Source of the DNA: Ectobacillus antri
GTDB taxonomy: Bacteria; Bacillota; Bacilli; Bacillales; Bacillaceae_G
Assembly: GCF_003852715.1 (NCBI RefSeq)
Contig: NZ_RIAV01000007.1
Span: forward strand, 62,001 to 126,000
DNA: 64,000 nt
Direction: 5' to 3'
A program made the position numbers and the translations under genes. A model generated the notes under the pieces. It made no database searches, was not told the origin of the DNA, and saw only the letters and a list, made by a program, of their open reading frames with translations. This document shows, piece by piece, positions 46,658-55,552 of the stretch (position 1 is its first letter; the number at the start of each line of letters is the position of its first letter).

Positions 46658-47682
46658 TGAATGAACAAAGCATTGCCATTTTAATTTTATGGGCTGTGAT
46701 TTTTGCCTACAGTATTCTCGGCTCCATCGATTTTGGAGCTGGCTTTTGGGCGATGGTGTACGCCAATCATAAATCACTAGCCAGTAAAATTGCCAACCGT
46801 TATTTATCACCAACATGGGAATTAACCAATACAGTTCTTGTATTTGTGGTTGTTGCATTTATTGGCTTCTTTCCAAAGGCAGCTTACACATTAGCTACAA
46901 TCATGTTTGCGCCGGTTACACTGATACTTGTTTTAATTGCTATTCGCAGTACATTTATGGTATTTGCTTATTCATTGCCTCGTTACGAAAAAATGCTGCG
47001 CATTATCTCAGGTATTACCGGCCTGTTGATTCCAGCCCTGCTCATTACTGTTTTACCAGTTACAGAAGGCGGCTACGTTGATTTCTCTGGCGATACGGAG
47101 TCTCTTTTATATGGCAAACTGTTCAGCAGCCCTGCCGTTTATTTTTACATGCTGTTTGGTTTAACATCAGAGCTCTTTCTGTCTGCATTGTTTCTAGCAG
47201 ATTTCTCACGTGAACAAGGTTCAGAAGAAACCTACCAAGTGTACCGCCGCAGTGCTATTTTTCTCGGTCCTGCCACACTTGTAACAGCGATTATCGCATT
47301 GGTGGCTACTGATGTAGATGCTAGTTGGTTTTTAGATAACTTAATGAAGCAAATTCCGTTTTTTGCGATATCTCTTATCTTCTTTGTGGTCGGTTATACG
47401 TCACTCTGGTGGACGAACCGTGCCCACAATTCGCTCGGTTGGCCGCGTATCGCCGTACTAGCTGTTATCGCACAATACGCCTTTGCCAGTTACGGCTACG
47501 GTGCCTCCCATCTACCGTACCTTGTCTATCCTGACGTAACGGTTGATACGAGCTTTACTACGAAGGAAACATTTTATACGTTACTTGTCCTATACGCAAT
47601 TGGTATTGCTATCCTCCTTCCAGGGTTCATTTTCTTCTGGAACTTGTTCTTAAAAGATCGCACCTTTATTAAAGGCAAATAA
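46657..47682 (+). CDS. Cytochrome bd-type quinol oxidase subunit II (CydB/YthB-like)
   Basis: Partner membrane subunit with about eight transmembrane segments in 341 residues. Conserved features are FAYSILGSIDFGAGFWAMVY, RYLSPTWELTNTVLVFVVVA and GATASHL-like ASYGYGASHLPYLVYP. The ATG at 46657 overlaps the cydA stop by one base (a GTG at 46654 is also possible), so the two are coupled. No cydCD transporter genes follow, unlike the classical cydABCD operon, consistent with a YthAB-type enzyme. Confidence 0.9.
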   Translation: MNEQSIAILILWAVIFAYSILGSIDFGAGFWAMVYANHKSLASKIANRYLSPTWELTNTVLVFVVVAFIGFFPKAAYTLATIMFAPVTLILVLIAIRSTFMVFAYSLPRYEKMLRIISGITGLLIPALLITVLPVTEGGYVDFSGDTESLLYGKLFSSPAVYFYMLFGLTSELFLSALFLADFSREQGSEETYQVYRRSAIFLGPATLVTAIIALVATDVDASWFLDNLMKQIPFFAISLIFFVVGYTSLWWTNRAHNSLGWPRIAVLAVIAQYAFASYGYGASHLPYLVYPDVTVDTSFTTKETFYTLLVLYAIGIAILLPGFIFFWNLFLKDRTFIKGK

Positions 47683-47704
47683 GCCGGGCAGCGCCTGGCT
47701 TATT
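47678..47704 (+). terminator. Terminator of cydAB-like operon
   Basis: AATAAGCCGGGC-AGC-GCCTGGCTTATT stem overlapping the stop codon, followed by ATTT. Confidence 0.8.
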
Positions 47705-47742
47705 ATTTATTACATTTTTTCAAAAATTAAAATCGTTCCCCT

Positions 47743-48153
47743 TCACTTTGCCTCTTTTTGTAAATTAATTCCTTCTACTACTTTTTCTAATTTATTAAAC
47801 AGCGGCGGCTTTGCTTGTGCGGCAGACGTAAAGTAAATGAACAACATATTATCTTTCACTATATAAACAGGAATGAGATAATCCCACTTTGGATTTGGTT
47901 TCTCAGCATCAAGCTTTGCTTGATTTGCCTTTTCCGGACTATCAAATATGTACATAACCAAGTGATCATTGTTCACTTTATAATGACGATGTGGCGCTGG
48001 AAAGACAATCGGCGGTTCTTCCTTTGTTAAAATTAAACGATAGCCAGCATCAATCCAACCTTCCTCTGCTTGTTTAAACAATTGAGATTTTTCATCTGTC
48101 GGTGCACATCCGAACAAAAGCAGTAGCATTAAGCAAGATACAACATATTTCAT
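47743..48153 (-). CDS. Hypothetical lipoprotein
   Basis: A 136-residue secreted lipoprotein: signal peptide MKYVVSCLMLLLLFGC with lipobox LFGC, then a mixed alpha/beta domain with no recognised family (EEPPIVFPAPHRHYKVNNDH, then LVMYIFDSPEKANQAK). It may bind a ligand at the cell surface; no function can be given. Convergent with cydB. Confidence 0.75.
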   Translation of the reverse strand: MKYVVSCLMLLLLFGCAPTDEKSQLFKQAEEGWIDAGYRLILTKEEPPIVFPAPHRHYKVNNDHLVMYIFDSPEKANQAKLDAEKPNPKWDYLIPVYIVKDNMLFIYFTSAAQAKPPLFNKLEKVVEGINLQKEAK

Positions 48154-48221
48154 ATAATCACTCCTTCTTCTCTATTATAAGCTTGTTTTATATCTTAAGC
48201 ACCTAGTTAAGCTTCTTATAC

Positions 48222-48250
48222 AAAAAAGCCTCGGCGATATGCCGAGACTC
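48222..48250 (-). terminator. Terminator downstream of the quinone-reductase-like gene
   Basis: Minus strand GTCTCGGC-ATATC-GCCGAGGC followed by TTTTTT, about 85 bp past the stop at 48333. A 22-codon open frame (48319-48251) ends flush against it. Confidence 0.88.
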
Positions 48251-48332
48251 TTATGAAAGTGGATGGCCACCGTTACTTTTGATAGTGCTGCCTCCAATCA
48301 TAACAATACGTTCATTCATTACATAGCTCGCC

Positions 48333-48869
48333 CTATCTTCTTGGACCAAAATCTTTTGCAATATGTTCCACATAACGAGCTGCATGCTCATTAACTTGTT
48401 GTTCTGTTAATTGGTTGACACCATGAATGATGAAAGCCGGTAAATATCTAGCACCAATGAGGTTACTTGTTGCTTGAAATGGCTTTAGTAATTCACTCAT
48501 GGCGTACTGATTATAACCCCCTGCTTGATACGCAGCCTCCGGACCGCCAGTTGTGATAGCTAGCATAAGCTCTTTACCATGTAGCTTCGTGCCGCCAGGA
48601 CCGTATGCCCATCCAAATGCTAAGACATGATCCTGCCATTTCTTCAATAAAGATGGTGAGCTGTACCAATAAAATGGAAACTGCAGTACAATACGATCAT
48701 GTGTCAACAGCAGTTCTTGCTCACGAGCTATATCAATATTTTCATCTGGATATGTTTCATATAAGTCATGAATGGTTACATCCGTTTTGGTTAATTCATC
48801 ACGTAAACGTTTATTAAAACGAGAATTTTTCATGTTAGGATGCGCCACAATAACAAGTGTTTTCATCAT
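48333..48869 (-). CDS. NAD(P)H-dependent flavin oxidoreductase, KefF/YwrO family
   Basis: Flavodoxin-fold quinone/NADPH oxidoreductase of about 178 residues. It begins MMKTLVIVAHPNMKNSRFNK and has the FMN-binding FPFYWYSSPSLLKKWQDHVL and TTGGPEAAYQAGGYNQY loops typical of KefF/MdaB/NQO1-type enzymes. These reduce quinones by two electrons for detoxification. The frame is open to 48947, but AAGGGAG precedes ATG-ATG at 48869/48866. Confidence 0.88.
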   Translation of the reverse strand: MMKTLVIVAHPNMKNSRFNKRLRDELTKTDVTIHDLYETYPDENIDIAREQELLLTHDRIVLQFPFYWYSSPSLLKKWQDHVLAFGWAYGPGGTKLHGKELMLAITTGGPEAAYQAGGYNQYAMSELLKPFQATSNLIGARYLPAFIIHGVNQLTEQQVNEHAARYVEHIAKDFGPRR

Positions 48870-48950
48870 ATTTATAAACTCCCTTTTGTTTGTTTGTACA
48901 TACAAATAATAATGTAAAAAAAGTGTGCCGTCAACTACTACATTCACACT

Positions 48951-49433
48951 TTATTTTCTTCTTTTTTTCCATAATCTTTTTCGTTTTGTGTTCATAATAT
49001 CTACCATAATATGTAGTGTACTTGCCGTTACAATACCGAAAAAGATTATAACTAGCTCTGATTTGTACCGCATTAGTATCTCTTTTACATTCACATCGTA
49101 TACATATGTGTCCAGTACATGGACAATTGGTATGCTAACGCAAACAAAGTACAACACGCGCAGTACATCTCCGATAATAGGCATATGCGTAAGCGGCGAT
49201 CGGTGGGGCATAATAACCTGGTAAGGATACCAAAGTACACGCAGTGGTCCCCATGCACGATACGGTGTACTACGCGTATCTAAATCAGGGCTTAGGAAGT
49301 AGGTACCAGCAATAAAACCGCCGCAAAACCAAAGTAAAAAGCCCCAGCTTGTAAAACCGTACGAAATCAGCAAAAAAAGCAAAAACGGCAATGCAAATAA
49401 ATTTAAACTTGTATGTGTTTTTCCCGATGGCAT
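48951..49433 (-). CDS. DUF2227-like metal-binding membrane protein
   Basis: A 160-residue protein with His/Asp residues of a putative metal site: MPSGKTHT, YFLSPDLDTRS, HRSPLTHMPIIGD. Hydrophobic stretches (LFALPFLLFLLISYGF, LLWFCGGFIAGTYFL, VLYFVCVSIPIVHVL, LVIIFFGIVTASTLHIMVD) indicate a membrane protein. It resembles the DUF2227/YdjM-like family of putative metal-dependent membrane hydrolases. Activity unproven. Confidence 0.75.
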   Translation of the reverse strand: MPSGKTHTSLNLFALPFLLFLLISYGFTSWGFLLWFCGGFIAGTYFLSPDLDTRSTPYRAWGPLRVLWYPYQVIMPHRSPLTHMPIIGDVLRVLYFVCVSIPIVHVLDTYVYDVNVKEILMRYKSELVIIFFGIVTASTLHIMVDIMNTKRKRLWKKRRK

Positions 49434-49498
49434 AAGTTTCTCCTCATTATATTTACTATTTCAGTATACCAACAGGAACAAACGTTCTCAACCTTTTT

Positions 49499-49861
49499 CT
49501 ATTCTAGCTTAGAATCAATAGCACCTGTATCCAACTCACCCTCAAACCATTCCGCAAGTTTTTCCTTTGCTTGCCCTTTTATGTCATCATCAATATACAT
49601 GGCCGCCTGTACGAGTGCAGCACCTAATGCGCCCAGATCATCTGTATAGCCGAGACCTGCTAAGATATCGGGAACCGCATCAATTGGTGCAATAAAGTAG
49701 GCTAAGGCACCAATAATTGCTATCTTCGTTTTCTTTGGCACTTCTGGCTTTTTTAGTACATAAAACAATAGAAGCGCAGCATATATGACCAAATATCCTG
49801 CCTTTTTTGCTACCTGCTTTGTTTTTTGCCAAAAGGCATCCGGCGAAAATTTTGTTTCCAT
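49499..49861 (-). CDS. YkvA family protein (DUF1232)
   Basis: A 120-residue protein with one hydrophobic helix (GYLVIYAALLLFYVLKKP) and the DUF1232 core IAIIGALAYFIAPIDAVPDI, then LAGLGYTDDLGALGAA. Function unknown. AGGAGG 7 bp before the ATG at 49861 sets the start; the frame is open to 49933. Confidence 0.85.
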   Translation of the reverse strand: METKFSPDAFWQKTKQVAKKAGYLVIYAALLLFYVLKKPEVPKKTKIAIIGALAYFIAPIDAVPDILAGLGYTDDLGALGAALVQAAMYIDDDIKGQAKEKLAEWFEGELDTGAIDSKLE

Positions 49862-50269
49862 CCTAATCCCTCCTAATGACTTTCTTTCATTATATAGGAA
49901 ATCTTCCGTTCGTCCCAATATCTGCGCATACAAATTCTATTTTCAGCTCGTAATGTCACATCTGGCTTATATACTTTCACAGGGATTTGTCCTGTTTGCT
50001 AGAGCTGCAGCATATATTGAACCATCAGCATGGCAAGGACAGGTTATAGTTTACTGTTGACGGAAAATAAAACAGATGTTAAAGTGTTTTGTGCGGTTCA
50101 ACGAACGTCTGAATAATATGTTACAAAGTACCATATTCCTAAAAAAGTAAATTTATTGTATAATGTTATTTTAGTTATAAAGGAAACTTGCAGCATTGCA
50201 TAGATATACTATGTTGGTTTGCCAGGCTCCTTTTTTTCTATGGAGCTGATATAGAAAGGGTGAGAATGG
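49862..50269 (+). promoter_or_regulatory. Upstream region and leader of ltaS
   Basis: TATAAT at 50159-50164 without a good -35. The leader then has AAAGGA (50179-50184) that can pair with TCCTTT (50228-50233) before a T-run, enclosing a CATAG/CTATG hairpin; an alternative stem GCTCC (50226-50230) / GGAGC (50242-50246) uses the same bases. This looks like a possible attenuator. Nothing else seen in 49862-50150. Confidence 0.4.
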
Positions 50270-52192
50270 ATGAAGGAATCATTAAAAGCAGAATTTAAGA
50301 GCATGCGATTCACAGTGCTAACAGCGCTTCTTGTATGGTTGAAAACATATATTGTCACTCGCATGAGCTTTGATTTGAAACTCGAATCATTTATGCAGGA
50401 GTTTATTTTGTTTATTAGCCCATTGGCGGCTTCCCTATTAGTGGTAGGACTTTCACTGTTGGTGAACGGTGCGAAGCGAAACTACATTGCGATTTCCCTT
50501 AACTTTTTATTAACATTTATATTGATGGGAAACGTGGCATTTTACGGCTTCTTTAACGACTTCGTTACACTGCCAGTATTAACGCAAACTTCTAACTTCG
50601 GTAGCTTGGGTTCTAGTGCAAAGGAGCTATTAAGCTTTAAAGTGTTAGTGATGTTTGCAGATATTCTTGTATTGCTTTGGGTTGCGATGAAGCGCAAAAA
50701 TTTTGCCCAAACGCACCGAATTGCTCGCCCTATGAAGATGGTATACTTTTTAACGGGTGTAGCAGTATTCTTTGTTAACCTTGGTCTTGCGGAAGCAGAG
50801 CGCCCTGAACTATTAACACGTTCTTTTGACCGTGTAATGCTTGTTAAAAACCTTGGTTTATATGCACATCAAGTATATGATATCGGTCTACAAGCAAAAT
50901 CTAGTTCCCAAAAAGCGCTAGCTGACGGCAGCAAACTACAAGAAACTGAGAACTATGTAAAAGCAAACGAAGTAAAACCAAATCCTGAAATGTTTGGTAT
51001 TGCTAAAGGTAAGAACGTAATTGTAGTATCTCTTGAATCCACACAGTCATTCTTGATTAATGCAACAGTAAACGGACAAGAAGTTACACCATTTATGAAC
51101 CAACTCATAAAAGAAAGCTATTACTTTGATAATTTTTATCATCAAACAGGGCAAGGAAAAACATCCGATGCTGAGTTTATGATTGATAACTCCTTGTACC
51201 CACTAGACCGCGGTGCAGTATACTTTACACATGCAAATAACGAGTATGTTGGCACGCCGGAAATTTTGCGTCAACAAGGATATTACTCTGCGGTATTCCA
51301 TGCAAACAACGCAACATTCTGGAACCGTAACATGATGTATCCAGCCCTTGGTTATGATCGTTACTTCAATGAGCTTGATTACAAAATTGATGATACGAAC
51401 AAATTGAGCTGGGGTTTAAAAGATAAAGAATTCTTTGATCAATCTGTAGATATGTTAAAAACATTGAAGCAACCGTTTTATACACGCTTCATCACATTAA
51501 CAAACCACTATCCATTCTTGTATGATGACAGCACAAAGTTGATTGAACCGTATAACTCTGGAAATGGTACAGTGGACCGTTACTTTGTGACAGTACGTTA
51601 CATGGACGAAGCTTTGAAGCACTTTGTAGAACGTCTAAAGGCAGAAGGTATCTACGATAACTCCGTAATTGTCTTCTACGGTGACCATTACGGTATTTCT
51701 GAGAATCACAATCGTGCAATGGCACAATATTTAGGAAAAGATGAAATTACACCGTACGACCATATGAACCTACAACGTACACCATTGTTTATTCATGTAC
51801 CAGGTCAAACAAAAGGTGAAGTAATCTCAACACCAGCCGGTCAAGTTGACATTAAACCAACCATCTTGAACTTGCTTGGTATCGAGAATAACAACGATAT
51901 TAAATTCGGTCATGACCTATTCTCAAAAGACCGCAACCCATTCGTTGTTATGCGTGATGGTAGCTTCGTAACAGATAAGTACACATACCACGATAACAAA
52001 TTCTATGACCGTATAACAGGTCAAGAAGTAACCTTACCTGAAGAAGAAGCAAAGGCTCTTACAGACCGCGCTAAAAATGAACTGCAAATGTCTGACAAAA
52101 TCATCGAAGGCGACCTACTCCGCTTCTTTGAAGGAAACAAAATTAAAACAGGTACTGTAAAAACAATTATTAAAGAGAATAACAAAGAATAA
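50270..52192 (+). CDS. ltaS: Lipoteichoic acid synthase LtaS
   Basis: Membrane enzyme that polymerises glycerol phosphate from phosphatidylglycerol onto a glycolipid. Five N-terminal transmembrane segments are followed by a large extracellular sulfatase-fold domain. The metal ligand E256 (VVSLESTQSF), catalytic T298 (TGQGKTSDAEF), and the GDHYGISENHN and FHANNATFWNRN motifs are all present. Length 640 is normal. Its codon use (CAA, ACA, GGT-rich) looks somewhat more AT-biased than the neighbours, as often seen for highly expressed genes. Confidence 0.97.
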   Translation: MKESLKAEFKSMRFTVLTALLVWLKTYIVTRMSFDLKLESFMQEFILFISPLAASLLVVGLSLLVNGAKRNYIAISLNFLLTFILMGNVAFYGFFNDFVTLPVLTQTSNFGSLGSSAKELLSFKVLVMFADILVLLWVAMKRKNFAQTHRIARPMKMVYFLTGVAVFFVNLGLAEAERPELLTRSFDRVMLVKNLGLYAHQVYDIGLQAKSSSQKALADGSKLQETENYVKANEVKPNPEMFGIAKGKNVIVVSLESTQSFLINATVNGQEVTPFMNQLIKESYYFDNFYHQTGQGKTSDAEFMIDNSLYPLDRGAVYFTHANNEYVGTPEILRQQGYYSAVFHANNATFWNRNMMYPALGYDRYFNELDYKIDDTNKLSWGLKDKEFFDQSVDMLKTLKQPFYTRFITLTNHYPFLYDDSTKLIEPYNSGNGTVDRYFVTVRYMDEALKHFVERLKAEGIYDNSVIVFYGDHYGISENHNRAMAQYLGKDEITPYDHMNLQRTPLFIHVPGQTKGEVISTPAGQVDIKPTILNLLGIENNNDIKFGHDLFSKDRNPFVVMRDGSFVTDKYTYHDNKFYDRITGQEVTLPEEEAKALTDRAKNELQMSDKIIEGDLLRFFEGNKIKTGTVKTIIKENNKE

Positions 52193-52222
52193 AAAAAACC
52201 TGCACAATGTGCAGGTTTTTTT
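52191..52222 (+). terminator. Terminator of ltaS
   Basis: CCTGCAC-AAT-GTGCAGG in an A-run/T-run context, overlapping the stop. Confidence 0.92.
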
Positions 52223-52389
52223 ATCCAGAAAACTAACCTCTCACTAAGTCGAGCGACGCATCGGTATCACCTTACTTCTCATCCATAACTTTCATACATT
52301 AGAACACGTCACTCCCTACGACCGCTCTCTGTCCAGTCCAAACCGCTACTTTACAAAGCACGAGCAACTCTCCCCTATAAAAAGAAAAA

Positions 52390-52416
52390 GGTTTTCGGTT
52401 TTCGGTTTTCGGTTTT
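52390..52416. repeat. Heptamer tandem repeat GGTTTTC, 3.9 copies
   Basis: Four consecutive units (52390-52396, 52397-52403, 52404-52410, 52411-52416) directly beside the aldo-keto reductase stop codon. Possibly a slipped-strand expansion. The rest of the 52223-52421 gap shows nothing. Confidence 0.85.
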
Positions 52417-52421
52417 ATCTT

Positions 52422-53324
52422 CTACGGTACCTCATGCCCCATAGACGCCGTATAAATCTCAAACCACTGATGCGTTGTCATAGACAGCTTCGTCGCATTC
52501 ATTGCAGATTGAATACGCTCTAGCTTGCCAGAACCAACAATCGGCATAATACGCGCCGGATGCTGCAGTAACCATGCATACAACACTTCATCTAATGATG
52601 TGGCACCGATTTCACCACCAATTTTCTCAAGAACACCACGAACACGCACAGCACGCTCAGACGAATCACGGAAAATACTGCCGCCAGCAAGCGGTGACCA
52701 AGCCATTGGCGCAATGCGTGTTTCTTGACATTTATCTAATGTACCATTTCCGAAATGTTCAAGCTGCAGGGCCGAAATTTCAATTTGATTAGTAACAAGC
52801 GGTTCATCTACATGAGCGCTCAGCATATCAAATTGAGATGGTAAGAAGTTGGATACACCAAATTGTAATACCTTTCCTTCTTGACGCAATTGACGGAATG
52901 CTTCTGCAACTTCAGCAGGGTTCATGAACGGATCCGGACGATGGATCAGCAAAACATCAATATACTCAGTTTGTAGATTACGCAGTGATTGTTCTACACT
53001 TCTGATAATATGTTCTTTGCTTGTGTCATAATATTTTACTGTGCGTTCTGGATATTTATCTGACAGTAGCTTAATACCGCACTTTGTTACGATTTGCATG
53101 TTTTCACGAAGCGATGGCTTTTGGCGCAAAGCTTGACCAAATAGCGCTTCACATGTGTAATCCCCATAAATGTCGGCATGATCAAACGTTGTAATACCAA
53201 GCTCCATGCATTGTTCAATTAATTGCACAACCTCAGCGTCTGTCATGTTCCACTCTGCTAAGCGCCACAAGCCATGCACGATACGAGAAAATTTTACATT
53301 CTCAGCAAGCTGTATTTGTTCCAT
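52422..53324 (-). CDS. Aldo-keto reductase (YdhF/YcsN-like)
   Basis: NADPH-dependent (alpha/beta)8 oxidoreductase of 300 residues. Catalytic Asp-Tyr pair in FDHADIYGDYTCE, Lys in TKCGIKLL, His in LLIHRPDPF; NADP-binding C-terminal IMPIVGSGKLERIQSA. Physiological substrate unknown. The ATG at 53324 with GAGGG is preferred over the open start at 53357. Confidence 0.88.
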   Translation of the reverse strand: MEQIQLAENVKFSRIVHGLWRLAEWNMTDAEVVQLIEQCMELGITTFDHADIYGDYTCEALFGQALRQKPSLRENMQIVTKCGIKLLSDKYPERTVKYYDTSKEHIIRSVEQSLRNLQTEYIDVLLIHRPDPFMNPAEVAEAFRQLRQEGKVLQFGVSNFLPSQFDMLSAHVDEPLVTNQIEISALQLEHFGNGTLDKCQETRIAPMAWSPLAGGSIFRDSSERAVRVRGVLEKIGGEIGATSLDEVLYAWLLQHPARIMPIVGSGKLERIQSAMNATKLSMTTHQWFEIYTASMGHEVP

Positions 53325-53463
53325 ATGTAACCCTCTCTTTCTGAAATTCTTTTTCATAGTAACATAAACTGTGTTTTTTCACGAAAAAAACGACATACAA
53401 GCAGGAGTTTTTTTGTAAATCTCTAATGTGTATTATACCTTTTTGAAAATAGGAGTGTGCTGT

Positions 53464-54324
53464 ATGAAACCGATTCTTTTATTAGAAAATCGACTAATTG
53501 ATACAAGGGTAGAACAGCCGAGCGCTTCCTTGCATGATCGTGCTTCTCAATTTGGAGACGGTGTGTATGAAGTCATTCGGTTATATCAAGGTACATTCCA
53601 CTTATTGGAGCCCCATTTAGCTCGCCTATATCGCTCAATGGAGGAACTAGAAATTCGTCCTGCCTTTACAAAGGCTGAGCTGATTCACTGGTTATATGAG
53701 CTCGTGACACAAAACGAATGTAAAGAAGATGCCATTGTGTATTTGCAAATTTCAAGAGGTGCTCAGATCCGTAACCATGTGTATGCAGACAATCTTACAC
53801 CCATTGTGTATGCGTATGTAGCAGAAAAAGAACGACCAGTCACACTCATGCAAAACGGCATTCATGCCTGTACTGAACAAGATATTCGTTGGCTTCGCTG
53901 TGACATCAAATCATTGAATTTATTACCGAATGTGCTCGCTCGTACAAACGCTGAGCGTAAAAATTGTCAAGAAGCGCTACTTGTTCGCGGCAATACCGTT
54001 ACTGAGGGCAGTCAATCTAATTTCTTTCTTGTGAAGCAAGGTACATTATATACACACCCCGCCAACCACCTTATTTTAAATGGCATTGTACGGCAGTATG
54101 TATGCTCACTTGCAAGTGGGCTTGGTATACCGGTTCGTGAAGAAATGTTCAGCATTAAGGATGTGTTGCTTGCAGAAGAAGCCTTTTTCACAGGTACGAC
54201 CTTTGAAATACTGCCCATGACCCATCTTGATGGGGCAGCAATTAACGGCGGTGTAGTAGGCTCTGTTACAACTGCACTGCAAAAAGCTTTTCAGGACAGC
54301 ATTGCAGTAAGTACGATGCAATAA
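53464..54324 (+). CDS. dat: D-amino acid aminotransferase
   Basis: Fold-type IV PLP enzyme interconverting D-Ala, D-Glu and their keto acids, feeding D-amino acids to peptidoglycan. The catalytic Lys is in IRWLRCDIKSLNLLPNVLA (about K149), with the PLP phosphate-binding GNTVTEGSQSNFF and THPANHLILNGI motifs as in the Bacillus sp. YM-1 enzyme. ATG at 53464 with AGGAGTG (286 residues). Confidence 0.93.
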   Translation: MKPILLLENRLIDTRVEQPSASLHDRASQFGDGVYEVIRLYQGTFHLLEPHLARLYRSMEELEIRPAFTKAELIHWLYELVTQNECKEDAIVYLQISRGAQIRNHVYADNLTPIVYAYVAEKERPVTLMQNGIHACTEQDIRWLRCDIKSLNLLPNVLARTNAERKNCQEALLVRGNTVTEGSQSNFFLVKQGTLYTHPANHLILNGIVRQYVCSLASGLGIPVREEMFSIKDVLLAEEAFFTGTTFEILPMTHLDGAAINGGVVGSVTTALQKAFQDSIAVSTMQ

Positions 54325-54326
54325 AA

Positions 54327-54358
54327 GGAGCGTCCACCATGGGACGCTTCTTTCTTGT
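54327..54358 (+). terminator. Terminator of dat
   Basis: GAGCGTCC-ACCAT-GGGACGCTTC hairpin followed by a TTTCTT run. Confidence 0.7.
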
Positions 54359-54383
54359 GAATGCAGTCAAATCACTGTTCAAA

Positions 54384-55172
54384 TTAATTCGACTCTGGCA
54401 ATCGCTTTATCATCTCTTCAATTAAATATCCTGCATTTTTGGCGGCAAGCTTTACAAACTTTTGGTAATCTTCACCTCCACCTTCGCTGGCCGGATCGGA
54501 AATAGAGCGGATGATAATATATGGAATTCGGTTTAAGTAGGCTACTTGTCCAATTGCACCGCCTTCCATTTCCACAACATCGGCTTGAAACGTCGAGATG
54601 ATTTCGTTCCTACGCTTTTCTTCACTTACAAACTGATCACCGCTTGCTACGCGACCTATATAGCTTTTTACGCCGGGTAATCCTTTTGTGGCTTCTTGTG
54701 CCAAACGAACAAGTCGCTCATCCGCCTTATAATAAATAACATCAGCGTCTTCAAATTTTCCTGGTGGCTCATCGATTGCTGTTTGATCTACATCGTGCTG
54801 AACAGAATCGCGTGAAATTAAAATATCTCCTACTTTAAGCTTGGGATTTAGGGCACCGGCAACACCAGAGTTAATCAGGAAATTTACTTTGTATAATGTA
54901 ATTAGAATTTGTGCAGCGACAGCTGAGTTCACCTTCCCTATTCCCGAACGCACCAATACCGTATCTACACCATCCAATGTTCCTTTATAAAACTCAAAGT
55001 TAGCGAGCTTTTCGGTCGATTCAATGTCCATCTTTGAGCGCAGCAGCTTTAATTCTTCCTCCATTGGTGCAATAATCCCTATGGTTAGAGAGGATTTTTC
55101 TTCGTAAGCCTCTACTGGAACACTCATACTACACAGTAACACTACTAACATCACATACTTAATCCACTTCAT
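54384..55172 (-). CDS. Secreted MTA/SAH nucleosidase-like protein
   Basis: A 5'-methylthioadenosine/S-adenosylhomocysteine nucleosidase-type phosphorylase-fold protein of 262 residues. Motifs: IGIIAPMEEELKLLRSKM at the start of the fold, NSGVAGALNPKLKVGDILIS, and VVEMEGGAIGQVAY with the catalytic Glu and IIRSISDPASEGG with the catalytic Asp. Unlike the usual cytosolic MtnN, it begins with a clear signal peptide (WIKYVMLVVLLCSMSVPVEA), so it should be exported. A dead paralogue fragment lies directly upstream at 55185-55370. Role outside the cell is unknown (nucleoside scavenging is a guess). Confidence 0.87.
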   Translation of the reverse strand: MKWIKYVMLVVLLCSMSVPVEAYEEKSSLTIGIIAPMEEELKLLRSKMDIESTEKLANFEFYKGTLDGVDTVLVRSGIGKVNSAVAAQILITLYKVNFLINSGVAGALNPKLKVGDILISRDSVQHDVDQTAIDEPPGKFEDADVIYYKADERLVRLAQEATKGLPGVKSYIGRVASGDQFVSEEKRRNEIISTFQADVVEMEGGAIGQVAYLNRIPYIIIRSISDPASEGGGEDYQKFVKLAAKNAGYLIEEMIKRLPESN

Positions 55173-55184
55173 TCTCTTCACTCC

Positions 55185-55370
55185 TTATTCTGAAATATGC
55201 TGCATGAGCAAGTTAATCATCTCTGCAGCCTGCTTAGAAGCCACTGCAATCCATTTGTCATACCCCTTTCAACGGTACCATCATCTGCAATTGCACGAAT
55301 GATTCAAAATGGTACGTTGTTAAGATACGCGACATGTCCGATTGCACCTCCTCATTCTCTCGTCAGATTT
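55185..55370 (-). pseudogene. Decayed paralogue of the secreted nucleosidase (3' part)
   Basis: Minus-strand translation gives GAIGHVAYLNNVPF, a stop, IIRAIADDGT, then in another frame KWIAVASKQAAEMINLLMQ and HISE-stop. These align with GAIGQVAYLNRIPYIIIR and the C-terminal YQKFVKLAAKNAGYLIEEM of the adjacent intact gene. At least one stop, one frameshift and a missing part after the Asp motif make it non-functional. Weak similarity may extend to about 55460. It arose by tandem duplication followed by decay. Confidence 0.75.
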
Positions 55371-55552
55371 TTCTTTTATAGGTTGCATCAAATTACCTGT
55401 TCCTATTTAAAAATAGTTGTACTGATACAGCGTTTCTTATATGCGGATTCCTCAATGTCCATTGACATCATTCGATACGTATCATAGTATTTTTTATTGT
55501 TGGGAAATCTTTCATTCCCAGCACAAATTATACAGAAAGGAATATGAGGCGT

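Noticed and set aside
55544-55552. Three-residue longer start for the SH3-NlpC/P60 gene
   Set aside because: Ribosome-site spacing would be only 2-3 bp; the ATG at 55553 gives a better signal peptide, though the choice is not certain.
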